This document shows, in pieces, positions 1 to 8,484 of a DNA stretch of 64,000 nt. Made by a program: the position numbers and the translations under genes. Below the pieces are notes generated by a model. It was given only the letters and a program-made list of their open reading frames with translations, was not told the DNA's origin and did no database searches. Numbering within the stretch: the stretch's first letter is position 1; the number at the start of each line of letters is the position of its first letter. Origin of the DNA: GCA-002708315 sp964460905 (GTDB lineage Bacteria; Bacteroidota; Bacteroidia; Bacteroidales; F082); assembly GCA_964460905.1 (NCBI GenBank), contig CAYWRM010000008.1, positions 58,840-122,839 of the forward strand, read 5' to 3'.

Positions 1-424
1 TGGCATCTCCTGCTGTACCAATAATAGCAGATTGCGTTAACCCTCCGGCAGCGAGTCCTGCAGCTAACCCTGCATCCAAACCAGCCCATATTGAAACACC
101 TAATACAGCTAATAATCCTAACACTGTCATTGCAACAGCTGCTAGTAGAAATTTTATTGATGAAGGCTTTAATGATGCAAAAAACTGAGGTCCACCTAGA
201 TAACCAACCATGAAAATAAATAGTGAAAAGAAAATGTTTTTTATATCTTCACTTACAAGTATCCCTCCAACTTGTCCTATTGCTACACCAATAAGTAATG
301 TTCCTGCAATTCCTCCAAGAACAAATTTTCCCACTTTAAATTTTCCAAGTAAAAATCCTAAGCCAATGGTCAAAAACAAAGCAATAAAGGGAAAGTCCCT
401 AAGTTGTTGAACAATAATATCCAT
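1..424 (-). CDS. AspT/YidE-type antiporter, N-terminal part (truncated by window edge)
   Basis: The reading frame starts at the ATG on the minus strand at 424 and stays open to base 1, giving about 141 residues; the rest lies outside the window. The protein begins MDIIVQQLRDFPFIALF and has a Gly-rich hydrophobic pattern (GLGFLLGKFKVGKF, GGIAGTLLIGVAIGQ, then LFIFMVGYLGGPQFF), which is the layout of the aspartate:alanine antiporter / YidE-YbjL duplication family of inner-membrane carriers. At least four membrane segments are visible. The family also contains uncharacterised transporters with TrkA-C domains, so the substrate cannot be stated. The gene diverges from the lipoprotein gene at 662. 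Confidence 0.75.
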   Translation of the reverse strand, partial: MDIIVQQLRDFPFIALFLTIGLGFLLGKFKVGKFVLGGIAGTLLIGVAIGQVGGILVSEDIKNIFFSLFIFMVGYLGGPQFFASLKPSSIKFLLAAVAMTVLGLLAVLGVSIWAGLDAGLAAGLAAGGLTQSAIIGTAGDA

Positions 425-604
425 AATTTATAATTTTATGTTAATAAAAGTATTTAATTTTCTTGTTTCAGTACAAAAAGCATCTGCTCTTCTAGCAGAA
501 ATATTTAAAGAGCATTACTTGTTTTTACCATCATGAGCAAATATAAGAAATTATTACATGTATTATTATGCAATAAATGTTGTTAACCATAATTAGCACA
601 ACAC

Positions 605-635
605 TTGACTATCGACTTTTATTTTAATATCTTTG
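605..635 (+). promoter_or_regulatory. Bacteroidota-type promoter of the 662 lipoprotein gene
   Basis: A TTG at 605-607 is followed 20 bp later by TATCTTTG at 628-635, an exact match to the Bacteroidota -7 consensus TAnnTTTG. The expected start of transcription is near 642, about 20 bases before the ATG. Confidence 0.6.
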
Positions 636-660
636 AAGTCTTTACCTAAAGACCTCAAAG
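631..660. promoter_or_regulatory. 13-bp dyad overlapping promoter (operator-like)
   Basis: CTTTGAAGTCTTT at 631-643 faces AAAGACCTCAAAG at 648-660 across the 4-base spacer ACCT; 12 of 13 pairs match. The left arm includes the end of the -7 box and the dyad covers the predicted transcription start, ending one base before the start codon. The position suits a repressor site. A 5'UTR hairpin hiding the ribosome site is the alternative. Confidence 0.5.
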
Positions 661-661
661 T

Positions 662-1630
662 ATGAAAACTCAGCTCAACTTTTCAGTCTTGTTATTGATT
701 AGCATCTTATTTTTATCTTCATGCGACAAAGATGAATTACCAGTATATGGTGAAAAAACTTACGTTGGTGATATTATTAATCCTACGGCTGAAGAGTTTC
801 AAAAAATTCTTTCGTTTGGCTATGACACTATAATTGGAAGTGTTATGTTTAATGATTCTTATGAAGCGAACATTTCAGATTTTCGAGCCTTATCAAATAT
901 CCGCCTAATAAGTGGTACACTTAGAATTCAAAGTGCAAACCGCTTCAATTCCTTTTATGGATTAGGTAAACTGGAATCGATTGGTAGTATGCATATTAAT
1001 CATTCAAGACTTACAAGTTTCGACGGACTTGATAGTCTAAAATACATTAAGGAATATTTACGTATTGAAAACAATGGGGTCTTATTAAATATCAATGGGC
1101 TATCTAATTTAGATTCCGTTGGCGAAGGACTTACAATTTGGAGTAACTATTACCTAGAAAATATTGACGGGCTAATTAACCTAAAGAATATTGGAGGTAA
1201 ATTAACTATCGGAGGTTTCAGCCTAGTTAATCTCGACAGCTTAATTAATCTTGAGTCGGTTGGTGAATATTTAAACATTTTTGGAGTCTATAACATGGTA
1301 GATATTAAAGGTTTAAGTAAACTGAAAACCATTGGCGGTTATTTAAGTATAGGAGCTGCCGAAAAACTATACAACCTTGAAGGGCTTGATGCACTTCAAT
1401 ATATTGGAGGCAATCTGATGCTTGCTGTTAACCGAATAAAAGACCTTGATGCATTAGAGAATATTCAGTTCATTGGTGGTAAGATTCAAATCATAAAAAA
1501 TTATAGATTGACTGATTTATGTGGTTTAAGACCATATTTATCAACAGGCAATTTCAATAACATATATGACATATATGATAACCTATATAATCCTACTATG
1601 CAAGAAATTATTGATGGTGATTGTAATTAA
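662..1630 (+). CDS. Lipoprotein with receptor-L-domain-like repeats
   Basis: 322 residues. The N-terminus is a lipoprotein signal peptide ending in LFLSSC, followed by DKDE; a Lys then acidic residues just after the lipid-bearing Cys resembles the Bacteroidota surface-export signal, so display on the outer surface is likely. From about residue 85 to 300 there are roughly eight repeats of about 25-30 residues of the form GLxxLxxIGGxLxIxxNxxL, as in the leucine-rich beta-helix of receptor L domains. Such domains usually bind proteins or glycans; no catalytic motif is visible. It is a single gene under its own promoter with an overlapping dyad. Ligand unknown. Confidence 0.75.
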   Translation: MKTQLNFSVLLLISILFLSSCDKDELPVYGEKTYVGDIINPTAEEFQKILSFGYDTIIGSVMFNDSYEANISDFRALSNIRLISGTLRIQSANRFNSFYGLGKLESIGSMHINHSRLTSFDGLDSLKYIKEYLRIENNGVLLNINGLSNLDSVGEGLTIWSNYYLENIDGLINLKNIGGKLTIGGFSLVNLDSLINLESVGEYLNIFGVYNMVDIKGLSKLKTIGGYLSIGAAEKLYNLEGLDALQYIGGNLMLAVNRIKDLDALENIQFIGGKIQIIKNYRLTDLCGLRPYLSTGNFNNIYDIYDNLYNPTMQEIIDGDCN

Positions 1631-1715
1631 TAGCTTGTGTTAGTAATGCAGATATATACATGTTTTATCCTTTATCCCATCCATTTTTCTTATTTTCGTT
1701 TCCTAAATTTATATT

Positions 1716-2948
1716 ATGATAAAGCTTAATACAGACATAGTTCGTAGTAATTTTCCAGGTTTGAAAAATAATTGGGTATTTTTAGATAATGCAGGTGGTA
1801 CACAAACTGCCCGACAGGTTGGTGATAATATCAATGACTATCTATTCAACTCTAATGTTCAGTTAGGAGCTTCGTACGAAATATCTCAGAAAGCCGGCAA
1901 GAGAGTTTATAAATCACAAAAAATATGGGCTGAAGCAATTAATGCTTCAAGCGCTTCGGAAGTAGTATTTGGTTCATCTACCACGGCATTGTTGCAAAAC
2001 TTATCCATATCGATGGTACAACAGTTTAAACCGGGTGATGAAGTTATTGTAACAAATTCTGATCATGAAGCTAATATTGGTCCTTGGGTAAGTATGGAGA
2101 GATTTGGGGTTATTGTTAAATTTTGGGAAATAAACCCTGAGACCTATACTCTTGAGCTGGAGGATCTTGCAAAGTTAATGAGTAAAAATACCAAGCTGGT
2201 TGCTTTTACACATGTTTCAAATATTCTTGGCACTATAAACCCGGTTGAGCAAATCACGAAATTTGTACATAAACATGGTGCGCTGGTTTGCGTAGATGGT
2301 GTTGCCTATGCTCCCCATCGACTCGTAGATGTTACAAAATGGGATGTTGACTACTATGTGTTTAGCCTTTACAAAGTTTACGGTCCCCATTATTCAATAT
2401 TATACGGTAAGAAAAACCATCTAAGGAAACTGGCAGGAATTAATCATTTTTTTATTGACAATAATGAAGTGCCTTACAAGCTTCAGCCGGGCAATGTTAA
2501 CTTTGAACTTACTTATGGAAGTAAAGGGATAATTGATTATTTTGATAAAGTTTATAGCGCACATTTTGAAGACGCTTCCCTCCCACTCTTTTCCAAACTT
2601 GAAAATGTTTTCAATCTAATTGCCACTTATGAAGAAGAGTTAGCAAAGCCACTTATAATGTTTCTCAATAATAAAAAGGGAGTTAATATTATTGGAGATA
2701 CAAGAACTGATAAGAACATTCGCATTCCTACTATTTCTTTCACTATTGAAAACCGAAAAAGTAGCCAAATACCAATTCTTGTTGATCCAGCTAAAATTGG
2801 AATTCGATGGGGAGATTTCTATGCCAGACGATTAATTAACGGCCTGAATCTATCTGATAAAGATGGTGTTATAAGAGCAAGCATGGTGCATTACAATACA
2901 TTAGAAGAAGTTGAGCGGTTGATTGCCATTCTCGATAATATTCTTTGA
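1716..2948 (+). CDS. Class V aminotransferase-like PLP enzyme (cysteine-desulfurase-like, VC1184 type)
   Basis: 410 residues, full length for a fold-type I PLP enzyme. Visible landmarks: FLDNAGGTQ near residue 22, SDHEAN with His117 for ring stacking, VDGVAYAPH with Asp194 for the pyridine nitrogen, and the Schiff-base Lys220 in FSLYKVYGPH. The C-terminal region has GIRWGDFYARR where SufS/CsdA enzymes carry the sulfur-accepting Cys; no Cys is present there. This places it in the VC1184-like branch of cysteine-desulfurase relatives rather than among true desulfurases. Substrate unknown. The downstream YkgJ-type gene begins two bases after its stop, so the two are probably co-translated. Confidence 0.8.
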   Translation: MIKLNTDIVRSNFPGLKNNWVFLDNAGGTQTARQVGDNINDYLFNSNVQLGASYEISQKAGKRVYKSQKIWAEAINASSASEVVFGSSTTALLQNLSISMVQQFKPGDEVIVTNSDHEANIGPWVSMERFGVIVKFWEINPETYTLELEDLAKLMSKNTKLVAFTHVSNILGTINPVEQITKFVHKHGALVCVDGVAYAPHRLVDVTKWDVDYYVFSLYKVYGPHYSILYGKKNHLRKLAGINHFFIDNNEVPYKLQPGNVNFELTYGSKGIIDYFDKVYSAHFEDASLPLFSKLENVFNLIATYEEELAKPLIMFLNNKKGVNIIGDTRTDKNIRIPTISFTIENRKSSQIPILVDPAKIGIRWGDFYARRLINGLNLSDKDGVIRASMVHYNTLEEVERLIAILDNIL

Positions 2949-2950
2949 GT

Positions 2951-3439
2951 ATGAAATCAGAATATCAACATTTTTTAGATCGTGCAAAGTCGAGTAAAAA
3001 AGAAAACAAGAAGTTGATTTCAAGGTTGAAAAAATTAAAACCAAAAGAATTAGATAGTATAATTAACAACCTGCACGAAGAAGCGTTTAAAGTTATCGAC
3101 TGTCTTGAATGTGCCAATTGCTGTAGCTCCATAAGTCCTGCAATAACAGATAACGACATCCAAAAAATTGCAAAAGCCCTTAGAATTAAACCATCTGTAG
3201 TGGTTGACAAATACATGTATTTGGATGATGAACATGATTATATAATGAACTGTAGCCCTTGCCCTTTTCTTATGAAAGATAATTATTGTGAGATTTATGA
3301 CTCACGTCCGTTGGCTTGCAAGGGATATCCTCACACAGACAGGAATAAAATGAATCAAATCCTTAACCTTACTCTTAAAAATACAGCAATTTGCCCCGCC
3401 GTTAGTTATATTATTGAGGAGTTGAAAAATATATATTAA
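2951..3439 (+). CDS. YkgJ-family cysteine-cluster protein
   Basis: 162 residues from the ATG at 2951; a TTG at 2945 would add two residues but overlaps the previous stop, so the ATG is preferred. The core has CLECANCC, then CSPCPFL, C in YCEIYDSRPLAC, and a further Cys, the pattern of the YkgJ/UPF0153 family thought to bind a zinc or iron-sulfur centre. The SRPxxCxxYP motif near residue 122 is typical of the family. The N-terminal 40 residues are charged and probably helical. Family function is poorly defined. Coupling to the PLP enzyme suggests a joint role, which is inference. Confidence 0.8.
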   Translation: MKSEYQHFLDRAKSSKKENKKLISRLKKLKPKELDSIINNLHEEAFKVIDCLECANCCSSISPAITDNDIQKIAKALRIKPSVVVDKYMYLDDEHDYIMNCSPCPFLMKDNYCEIYDSRPLACKGYPHTDRNKMNQILNLTLKNTAICPAVSYIIEELKNIY

Positions 3440-3487
3440 TGTTTCTGTTCGTAAAATATATTTTATGCCATTACATTTATATCAAAT

Positions 3488-4438
3488 ATGATTCATACAC
3501 CAAAAGGAAAAGTTATGATAGATAATAATCAAATAATAGTTTATGGCGGTACTGGTTTCTATGGACAAAAAGTTGTTGAAAAGTTGGTGCAAAAAGGAAG
3601 ATCAGTAAAAGTAGTTACACGAAACTCTGAAAACGCAAAAAGAATAGTTGGAGATAAAGTGGAATTATTTCAAGGTGATGTGACACTAAAAGGAACGATT
3701 GAAAACTCATTAAAGAATGTTGGTTCTATTGTAATTTGCCTTTCAGCAATGAGCAATAAATTAATCAGAAAAATGAAAGAGATTGAACGTGATGCTGTTT
3801 TGGAAATTATGAAGCAAGCAGAAAAAGCGAATATTTCAAGGTTAGTTTACATGTCAGGTTATGAAATGAGAAAACAACTTCTGGATGATTTAAAAATACC
3901 TGAATTCGGAGAAATAAAAATAGAAGTAGAAGAAAAAATAAGACAATCAAATTTTAATTGGACAATATTAGGTGATGCACCAGCCTTTGAAATATTTTTT
4001 GCATTTATAAAAAAAGAGAAAATGACTGTGCCAGGTGGTGGATTTAATGCATTTCCGACTATTTCATCAGAAGATGTTGGAGAGATAACAGCACAAATTG
4101 TTATACGTGATGACCTGAATAATAAAAGAATAAGATTAACAGGTCCAAAAGCCTATTCTTTTCCTGAAGTAGCAAAACTAATAACCCATATAAGTGGAAT
4201 AAGAATAAAGCATATAACAATACCTTTATTTTTAATCAACATTGTATCGTTTTTGCTTTTGCCATTTACCCCTTTTGTTAGATATTTATATAATAGTTTA
4301 AAAATGCTAAATAACTTTCCATTAGATTTAGCTGAAAATGTGTCAAAAGATCATGAAATACTGAAAGAGTTATTTGATTATGAACCTGTAACTTTGGAAA
4401 TGGAGATTAGTCGTAGGATTAAAGAAAATATATTATAG
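3488..4438 (+). CDS. NAD(P)H-binding atypical short-chain dehydrogenase
   Basis: 316 residues from the first ATG, or 307 from the ATG at 3515 just before the fold begins. The N-terminus has VYGGTGFYGQKVVEKL, the glycine-rich dinucleotide loop of atypical SDRs (NmrA / complex I NDUFA9-like), then a VYMSGYEM segment where the family often carries the active-site Tyr. A hydrophobic stretch around residues 240-275 may be a membrane anchor. It could be a sugar-nucleotide or quinone-related reductase or a redox sensor; the sequence does not decide. A hairpin and an attC-like fragment follow directly. Confidence 0.7.
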   Translation: MIHTPKGKVMIDNNQIIVYGGTGFYGQKVVEKLVQKGRSVKVVTRNSENAKRIVGDKVELFQGDVTLKGTIENSLKNVGSIVICLSAMSNKLIRKMKEIERDAVLEIMKQAEKANISRLVYMSGYEMRKQLLDDLKIPEFGEIKIEVEEKIRQSNFNWTILGDAPAFEIFFAFIKKEKMTVPGGGFNAFPTISSEDVGEITAQIVIRDDLNNKRIRLTGPKAYSFPEVAKLITHISGIRIKHITIPLFLINIVSFLLLPFTPFVRYLYNSLKMLNNFPLDLAENVSKDHEILKELFDYEPVTLEMEISRRIKENIL

Positions 4439-4451
4439 ATGAATATAAGAT

Positions 4452-4507
4452 GTGCTAACACACAACAATTTGTATAAAAAATAGACGGACTAGTGTCCTA
4501 TTTCACT
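4452..4507. repeat. Hairpin and attC-like fragment between convergent genes
   Basis: GTGCTAACACACAACAATTTG at its core (read as GTGCTAACA then CACAACA) precedes an imperfect hairpin: AAATAG-ACG-GAC, loop TAGT, GTC-CTATTT. It lies between two convergent genes and could act as a bidirectional terminator. The left part resembles one side of the attC-like element at 55772-55864, but no matching right half is seen. Confidence 0.3.
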
Positions 4508-4511
4508 ATTA

Positions 4512-5453
4512 TCACCATCTGGCTTTAACCCATTTATTTATTTTTTCTTTTGATAGAAACGTCCATGCAACAATTCGACTTTTCTTATTTCCTTGTCCCA
4601 TATTAATTGTACGTACATCAGCAGCATTGTTTTTCTCTAGCACTTTGTACACATAGGTAAGATTTGACTCCTTTGAAATTAATGTAGAAAACCACATAAC
4701 AGGATTAGTGATTTGTTTACTTTCCAGTATCATGTTTCTTACAAAACTCCCCTCCCCTCCTTTGCACCATAATTCATTACTCTGTCCTCCAAAATTCAAA
4801 CTAGCCTTTTTAATTTGTTTATGCTTCAAATTCCTCAATTTACGCATGTTAGCTGATTCAGCTTCAGCCAATGATGCATGAAATGGGGGATTACAAATAG
4901 TAATATCTATGATGTCTTCACTTCCAATAATACCTTTGAAAATATTATTTGAATCATGTTGCTGTCTTAATTCAACACTTTCTTGTAACGTAGGATTTAA
5001 TTTAAGTATTTTGCTAACAGATTTAATAGATGTGGAATCAATATCAGAGCCTAAAAAACTCCAACCATACTCTTTGTTACCAATAATTGGATAAATACAA
5101 CTTGCTCCTACACCGGTATCTAAACATAATATCTTGTTGCCTATGGGAATTTTACCATTATTACAATTACCTAATAAGTCAGCAATATAATGTATATAAT
5201 CTGCCCTTCCAGGGATAGGGGGAGTTAAATAATTTATTGGAATATCCCAGCCTTCAATATCGTAATACTGTATTAATAGTGTTTTATTCAGTATTTTTAC
5301 TGCTTTGGCGTCAAAAAAATCTATCGATTCATCACCATACTTATTCACACCAACAAATTGAGCCAATACAGGATAGCTTTCAATTAATTGTTGAAAATTA
5401 TAACGTTCACGATGCTTGTTTCTTGGATGTAAATTGCTTTTATCATTGGCCAT
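4512..5453 (-). CDS. rlmF: 23S rRNA (adenine-1618-N6)-methyltransferase
   Basis: 313 residues from the ATG at 5453, which gives MANDKSNLHPRNKHRERYNF, the usual RlmF N-terminus; an ATG ten codons upstream at 5483 is possible but overlaps a likely promoter box. The protein transfers methyl from S-adenosylmethionine to A1618 of 23S rRNA. Visible motifs are LDTGVGASCIYPIIG (SAM loop) near residue 100 and the N6-adenine methyltransferase signature NPPFHAS near residue 190. GGEGSFV further on matches the family. Single gene, divergent from the 5575 GTPase. Confidence 0.9.
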   Translation of the reverse strand: MANDKSNLHPRNKHRERYNFQQLIESYPVLAQFVGVNKYGDESIDFFDAKAVKILNKTLLIQYYDIEGWDIPINYLTPPIPGRADYIHYIADLLGNCNNGKIPIGNKILCLDTGVGASCIYPIIGNKEYGWSFLGSDIDSTSIKSVSKILKLNPTLQESVELRQQHDSNNIFKGIIGSEDIIDITICNPPFHASLAEAESANMRKLRNLKHKQIKKASLNFGGQSNELWCKGGEGSFVRNMILESKQITNPVMWFSTLISKESNLTYVYKVLEKNNAADVRTINMGQGNKKSRIVAWTFLSKEKINKWVKARW

Positions 5454-5533
5454 AGCAATGTATATTTTTTGCAAATATGGCATTATTTATAATCTTTATC
5501 CTACATCGCTACATGTGTTTATTTTAAATTAGT

Positions 5534-5559
5534 TGGTCAAGATTTACTTTCTATTTTTG
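5534..5559 (+). promoter_or_regulatory. Promoter of the ribosomal-protection-like GTPase
   Basis: TTG at 5534-5536 and TATTTTTG at 5552-5559 fit the Bacteroidota -33/-7 pattern with a slightly short 15-bp gap. Transcription would start near 5566, leaving only about 10 bases before the ATG at 5575, so no leader-peptide attenuation of the Tet(M) kind seems possible. Confidence 0.5.
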
Positions 5560-5574
5560 CAAATGAAAATTTAG

Positions 5575-7542
5575 ATGTATCAAATGCCGGAAATCAAAAA
5601 GTACATAAATATAGGTATAGTCGCTCATGTTGATGTGGGAAAGACATCAATAACAGAACTGTTTCTTTACAAAAGTGGCATTACCAGAAGCATCGGCAGT
5701 GTTGACAAAGGTACATCTCAAACCGATTGGCTACAAGTGGAAAGAGAGCGCGGAATTTCTGTTAGGTCTGCATCTACTTCATTCAAATGGAATAACCATA
5801 ATATTAACTTAATTGATACTCCTGGCCATGTTGATTTTTCTTCAGAAGTTGAACGCTCACTTAGGGCTCTTGATTGTGCAATCCTAGTTGTATCAGCTGT
5901 TGAAGGTGTGCAGGCACATACGCATAATTTGTGGGAAGCTTTAAGAATTATAAATATCCCAACAATTATTTTCATCAATAAAATTGATCGTATTGGAGCT
6001 GATACTAATTCTGTTATAAATGAAATTAAAACTGAGTTAACTTCAGACGTTTTTGAGTTAATTACCGTGACTGATGAAGGTAGCAATGATGCTAATATTT
6101 GTAGTGTTTTTAACAATAACTCCATCGGTGATGAAGCTATTGAATCGATTGTTAATAACGATGAATTATTGATAGATAAGTATTTGAATGAGGATGAAAT
6201 TTCGTTGGAAGAATTAAATAAGTCGTTAATAAACCAAATACATAACACTGAGTTATTTCCAATATTTATTGGCTCTGCAAAGCTTGATATAGGGATAAAT
6301 GAGCTTCTTAATGCCATTACAAAGTATATGCCTACTGCAAAAGGGGATGTAACAAAACCTCTTTCGGGAGTAGTATTTAAAGTTGAACACGAAAGTACCA
6401 TTGGAAGAGTGGCAAGCATAAGGTTGTACAACGGAATAATCAAAAACAGAGATATAATAACCAACGCATCTCAAAACATTGAAGAAAAAGTAAGTCAGAT
6501 TAGGAAGTTAACAGGACAAAAATACACTGATGTAGGCTTTGTTCAGGCAGGTGATACAGCTGCTGTTTGCGGATTAGAAAATGTTAAAGCAGGTGATATA
6601 ATTGGACTTTATGACGATATACCAAAAAAAGTAGATTTAGCTCCAGCATTGCTCACAGTTAGGATAGTTCCTCAAAAAAATAAAGATTATAGTAATTTGG
6701 TTATTGCTATGACTCAGTTATCTGTTGAAGACCCTTCAATAAATTTAATTTGGCTTAAAGACGTGCGTGAGTTACATATTAAAATAATGGGATTGATACA
6801 ACTTGAGATTCTTGAGACAATATTACTGGAGCGTTTCAATATTAAAGTACACTTTGGAAGCCCATCCGTAATTTATAAAGAAACTCCAATTAGCTTAGGA
6901 GAAGGGTTTGAAGAATATACTATGCCAAAGCCATGCTGGGCAGTGGTACGCTTTAAAATTGAGCCGGGTGAACCGGGAAGTGGTGTGGTTTATAGTTCAG
7001 AAGTTGGGGTTAATAATATTGCAAACAAGTACCAAAAGGAAGTTCAAAGGTCAATTCCTCTTGCTTTAAAACAAGGAATACTTGGTTGGGAAGTTACCGA
7101 TATTAAAATAATTCTCATCGGTGACGAAGATCATAATATTCATTCCCGTCCCGGAGATTTTAAGGTGGCAACACCTATGGCCATATTAAACGGATTAAAA
7201 AACATTGGCACTAAACTACTTGAACCTATGCTGGAGTTTACCATATCAGCTCCCGAAGATACATTAGGAATTATTGCTAACGGATTAACAATACTAAGGG
7301 CAAAGTTTGGAAACCCTAAAATATTAGATGGTAGCTTCTCCCTTTCAGGAATTATCCCTGTATCGTCATCATTGGATTATTCAGCAAAGCTGAGTTCTAT
7401 AACAGGAGGCAAAGGACGGCTTATTGCTAAGTTCTCAGGTTATCGTGAATGTCCACTGGAATATGGTAACATAATACCATTCAGAGGAATAAGTCCTTTG
7501 AACCGTGCAAAGTATATATTACAAGCCAGGAAAGCTTTATAA
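5575..7542 (+). CDS. Tet(M/Q)-like ribosomal protection GTPase
   Basis: 655 residues, the length of Tet ribosomal protection proteins and shorter than EF-G. GTPase motifs: AHVDVGKT at 17-24, DTPGH at 81-85, NKID at 135-138. VDKGTSQTD with ERERGISV resembles Tet(M)/Tet(Q) switch I. The C-terminal domains follow the EF-G order and the protein ends GYRECPLEYGN...NRAKYIL, as in the Tet group. Known members bind the ribosome and release tetracycline; whether this divergent one does is not shown. ATG at 5575 or the fourth-codon ATG are both possible starts. The TetR-RND drug pump genes follow on the same strand. Confidence 0.8.
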   Translation: MYQMPEIKKYINIGIVAHVDVGKTSITELFLYKSGITRSIGSVDKGTSQTDWLQVERERGISVRSASTSFKWNNHNINLIDTPGHVDFSSEVERSLRALDCAILVVSAVEGVQAHTHNLWEALRIINIPTIIFINKIDRIGADTNSVINEIKTELTSDVFELITVTDEGSNDANICSVFNNNSIGDEAIESIVNNDELLIDKYLNEDEISLEELNKSLINQIHNTELFPIFIGSAKLDIGINELLNAITKYMPTAKGDVTKPLSGVVFKVEHESTIGRVASIRLYNGIIKNRDIITNASQNIEEKVSQIRKLTGQKYTDVGFVQAGDTAAVCGLENVKAGDIIGLYDDIPKKVDLAPALLTVRIVPQKNKDYSNLVIAMTQLSVEDPSINLIWLKDVRELHIKIMGLIQLEILETILLERFNIKVHFGSPSVIYKETPISLGEGFEEYTMPKPCWAVVRFKIEPGEPGSGVVYSSEVGVNNIANKYQKEVQRSIPLALKQGILGWEVTDIKIILIGDEDHNIHSRPGDFKVATPMAILNGLKNIGTKLLEPMLEFTISAPEDTLGIIANGLTILRAKFGNPKILDGSFSLSGIIPVSSSLDYSAKLSSITGGKGRLIAKFSGYRECPLEYGNIIPFRGISPLNRAKYILQARKAL

Positions 7543-7723
7543 TAATGAATATGCATGGAAGAGTCTGCAAATCCTTTAGAGCTTGTTTCCAAGAAAGATC
7601 AATACCTGATTTAACTTTGCTGAATAAATAAAAGTAACATATTATTGAAGAGCCAAAAACTATGTATATGCCTATTTATTGTATAAAGTTATCATCTAAT
7701 TTAAAAAAAAATACAAAAAAATG

Positions 7724-7752
7724 TTGTTTTATTAAAAAAATTTATAATTTTG
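7724..7752 (+). promoter_or_regulatory. Promoter of the TetR gene
   Basis: TTG at 7724-7726 and TAATTTTG at 7745-7752, 18 bp apart, match the Bacteroidota promoter. The start of transcription should fall near 7759, inside the dyad at 7754-7776, and this fixes the TetR start at the ATG 7779 rather than further upstream. Confidence 0.65.
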
Positions 7753-7753
7753 C

Positions 7754-7776
7754 CGACTGTAATACTAAATTAGTCG
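7754..7776. promoter_or_regulatory. TetR operator-like site A
   Basis: Perfect arms CGACT (7754-7758) and AGTCG (7772-7776) with a 13-base spacer, placed over the predicted transcription start of the TetR gene. The same CGACYRTARTAC core recurs at 8398 and 8441 before the pump operon, which supports one regulator acting on both promoters. Confidence 0.55.
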
Positions 7777-7778
7777 AT

Positions 7779-8378
7779 ATGTATCAAGAAAAAAATTCCA
7801 GAAAAAATGAGCTTGTCAGGAATGAAATAATCTTACAAGCACAAAAACTATTTAAACAGTATAGTTTAAAAAAAACAACGATGGACGAAATAGCTGTTGC
7901 CTGTGGTAAAGCAAAAAGTACATTATATCATTATTTTAAAAGCAAAGAAGAAGTATTTGATGCAGTTATTGATAAAGAATCAACCAGTTTAAGACATATT
8001 GTTAGTATTGAAGTCAATAAACATAGTAGTCTAAAGGACAAACTTCAAACATATTTCATCACTTTCCATAAAGAAACTATCCAAAAAATAAATCTTTATC
8101 GAATACTTAAACAAGAACTTAAAGCTGAACTATCAAACCAAGAAAGATTTGGTTATATACTTGATTTCGAAATCCTTTTTGTAGAATCATTAATAACCAA
8201 AGGCATTGAAAACGGTGAATTAACCGGAATCACAAAAGAAAACACACATTGGTTTTCTGAATTGTTGGTTGTTGCTTTTCTAGGAATTGTTATATATTCG
8301 GTAACTAAAGATGATGAATTAGATTTAGATGAATTATACAAAGTTTCTGAAGTAATAATTTCTCGGCTTATCATTTAG
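7779..8378 (+). CDS. TetR/AcrR-family repressor of the RND operon
   Basis: 199 residues from the ATG at 7779; the frame extends upstream to 7662, but that stretch contains the promoter and operator. Residues about 15-60 form the TetR DNA-binding domain: an ARKLF-like helix (AQKLFKQYSLKKTTMDEIAVACGK) then the recognition helix KSTLYHYFKSKEEVF. The C-terminal helices that bind inducer are diverse in this family. Its position just ahead of a tripartite pump, and matching operator-like sites at both promoters, point to repression of itself and the pump with release by a pump substrate. The inducer is unknown. Confidence 0.85.
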   Translation: MYQEKNSRKNELVRNEIILQAQKLFKQYSLKKTTMDEIAVACGKAKSTLYHYFKSKEEVFDAVIDKESTSLRHIVSIEVNKHSSLKDKLQTYFITFHKETIQKINLYRILKQELKAELSNQERFGYILDFEILFVESLITKGIENGELTGITKENTHWFSELLVVAFLGIVIYSVTKDDELDLDELYKVSEVIISRLII

Positions 8379-8397
8379 TTTTTTTTTAACCATAACC

Positions 8398-8421
8398 CGA
8401 CCATAATACTTATATAGTCTG
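8398..8421. promoter_or_regulatory. TetR operator-like site B
   Basis: Matches site A at 17 of 24 positions, including CGAC, TAATACT and TAGTC. It lies just upstream of the weak -7-like GTATTTTG at 8423-8430, where a bound repressor would block polymerase from the pump promoter. Confidence 0.5.
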
Positions 8422-8440
8422 TATGTATTTTGTTATAAAC

Positions 8441-8464
8441 CGACCATAGTACCTAGTTCATAGT
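8441..8464. promoter_or_regulatory. TetR operator-like site C
   Basis: Begins CGACCATAGTAC, identical to site B over 11 of its first 12 bases; the second half is more degenerate. It lies downstream of the presumed transcription start and 20 bases before the adaptor ATG. Confidence 0.4.
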
Positions 8465-8484
8465 AACATCTAATTTTATTAAAA

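Noticed and set aside
210..410. 66-residue plus-strand frame in the left end
   Set aside because: It is antisense to the open antiporter frame, which has clear membrane and Gly-rich family features.
7662..7778. Extended N-terminus of the TetR gene
   Set aside because: These 39 codons contain the promoter and operator-like site, and their translation is Lys/Asn-rich without family similarity.
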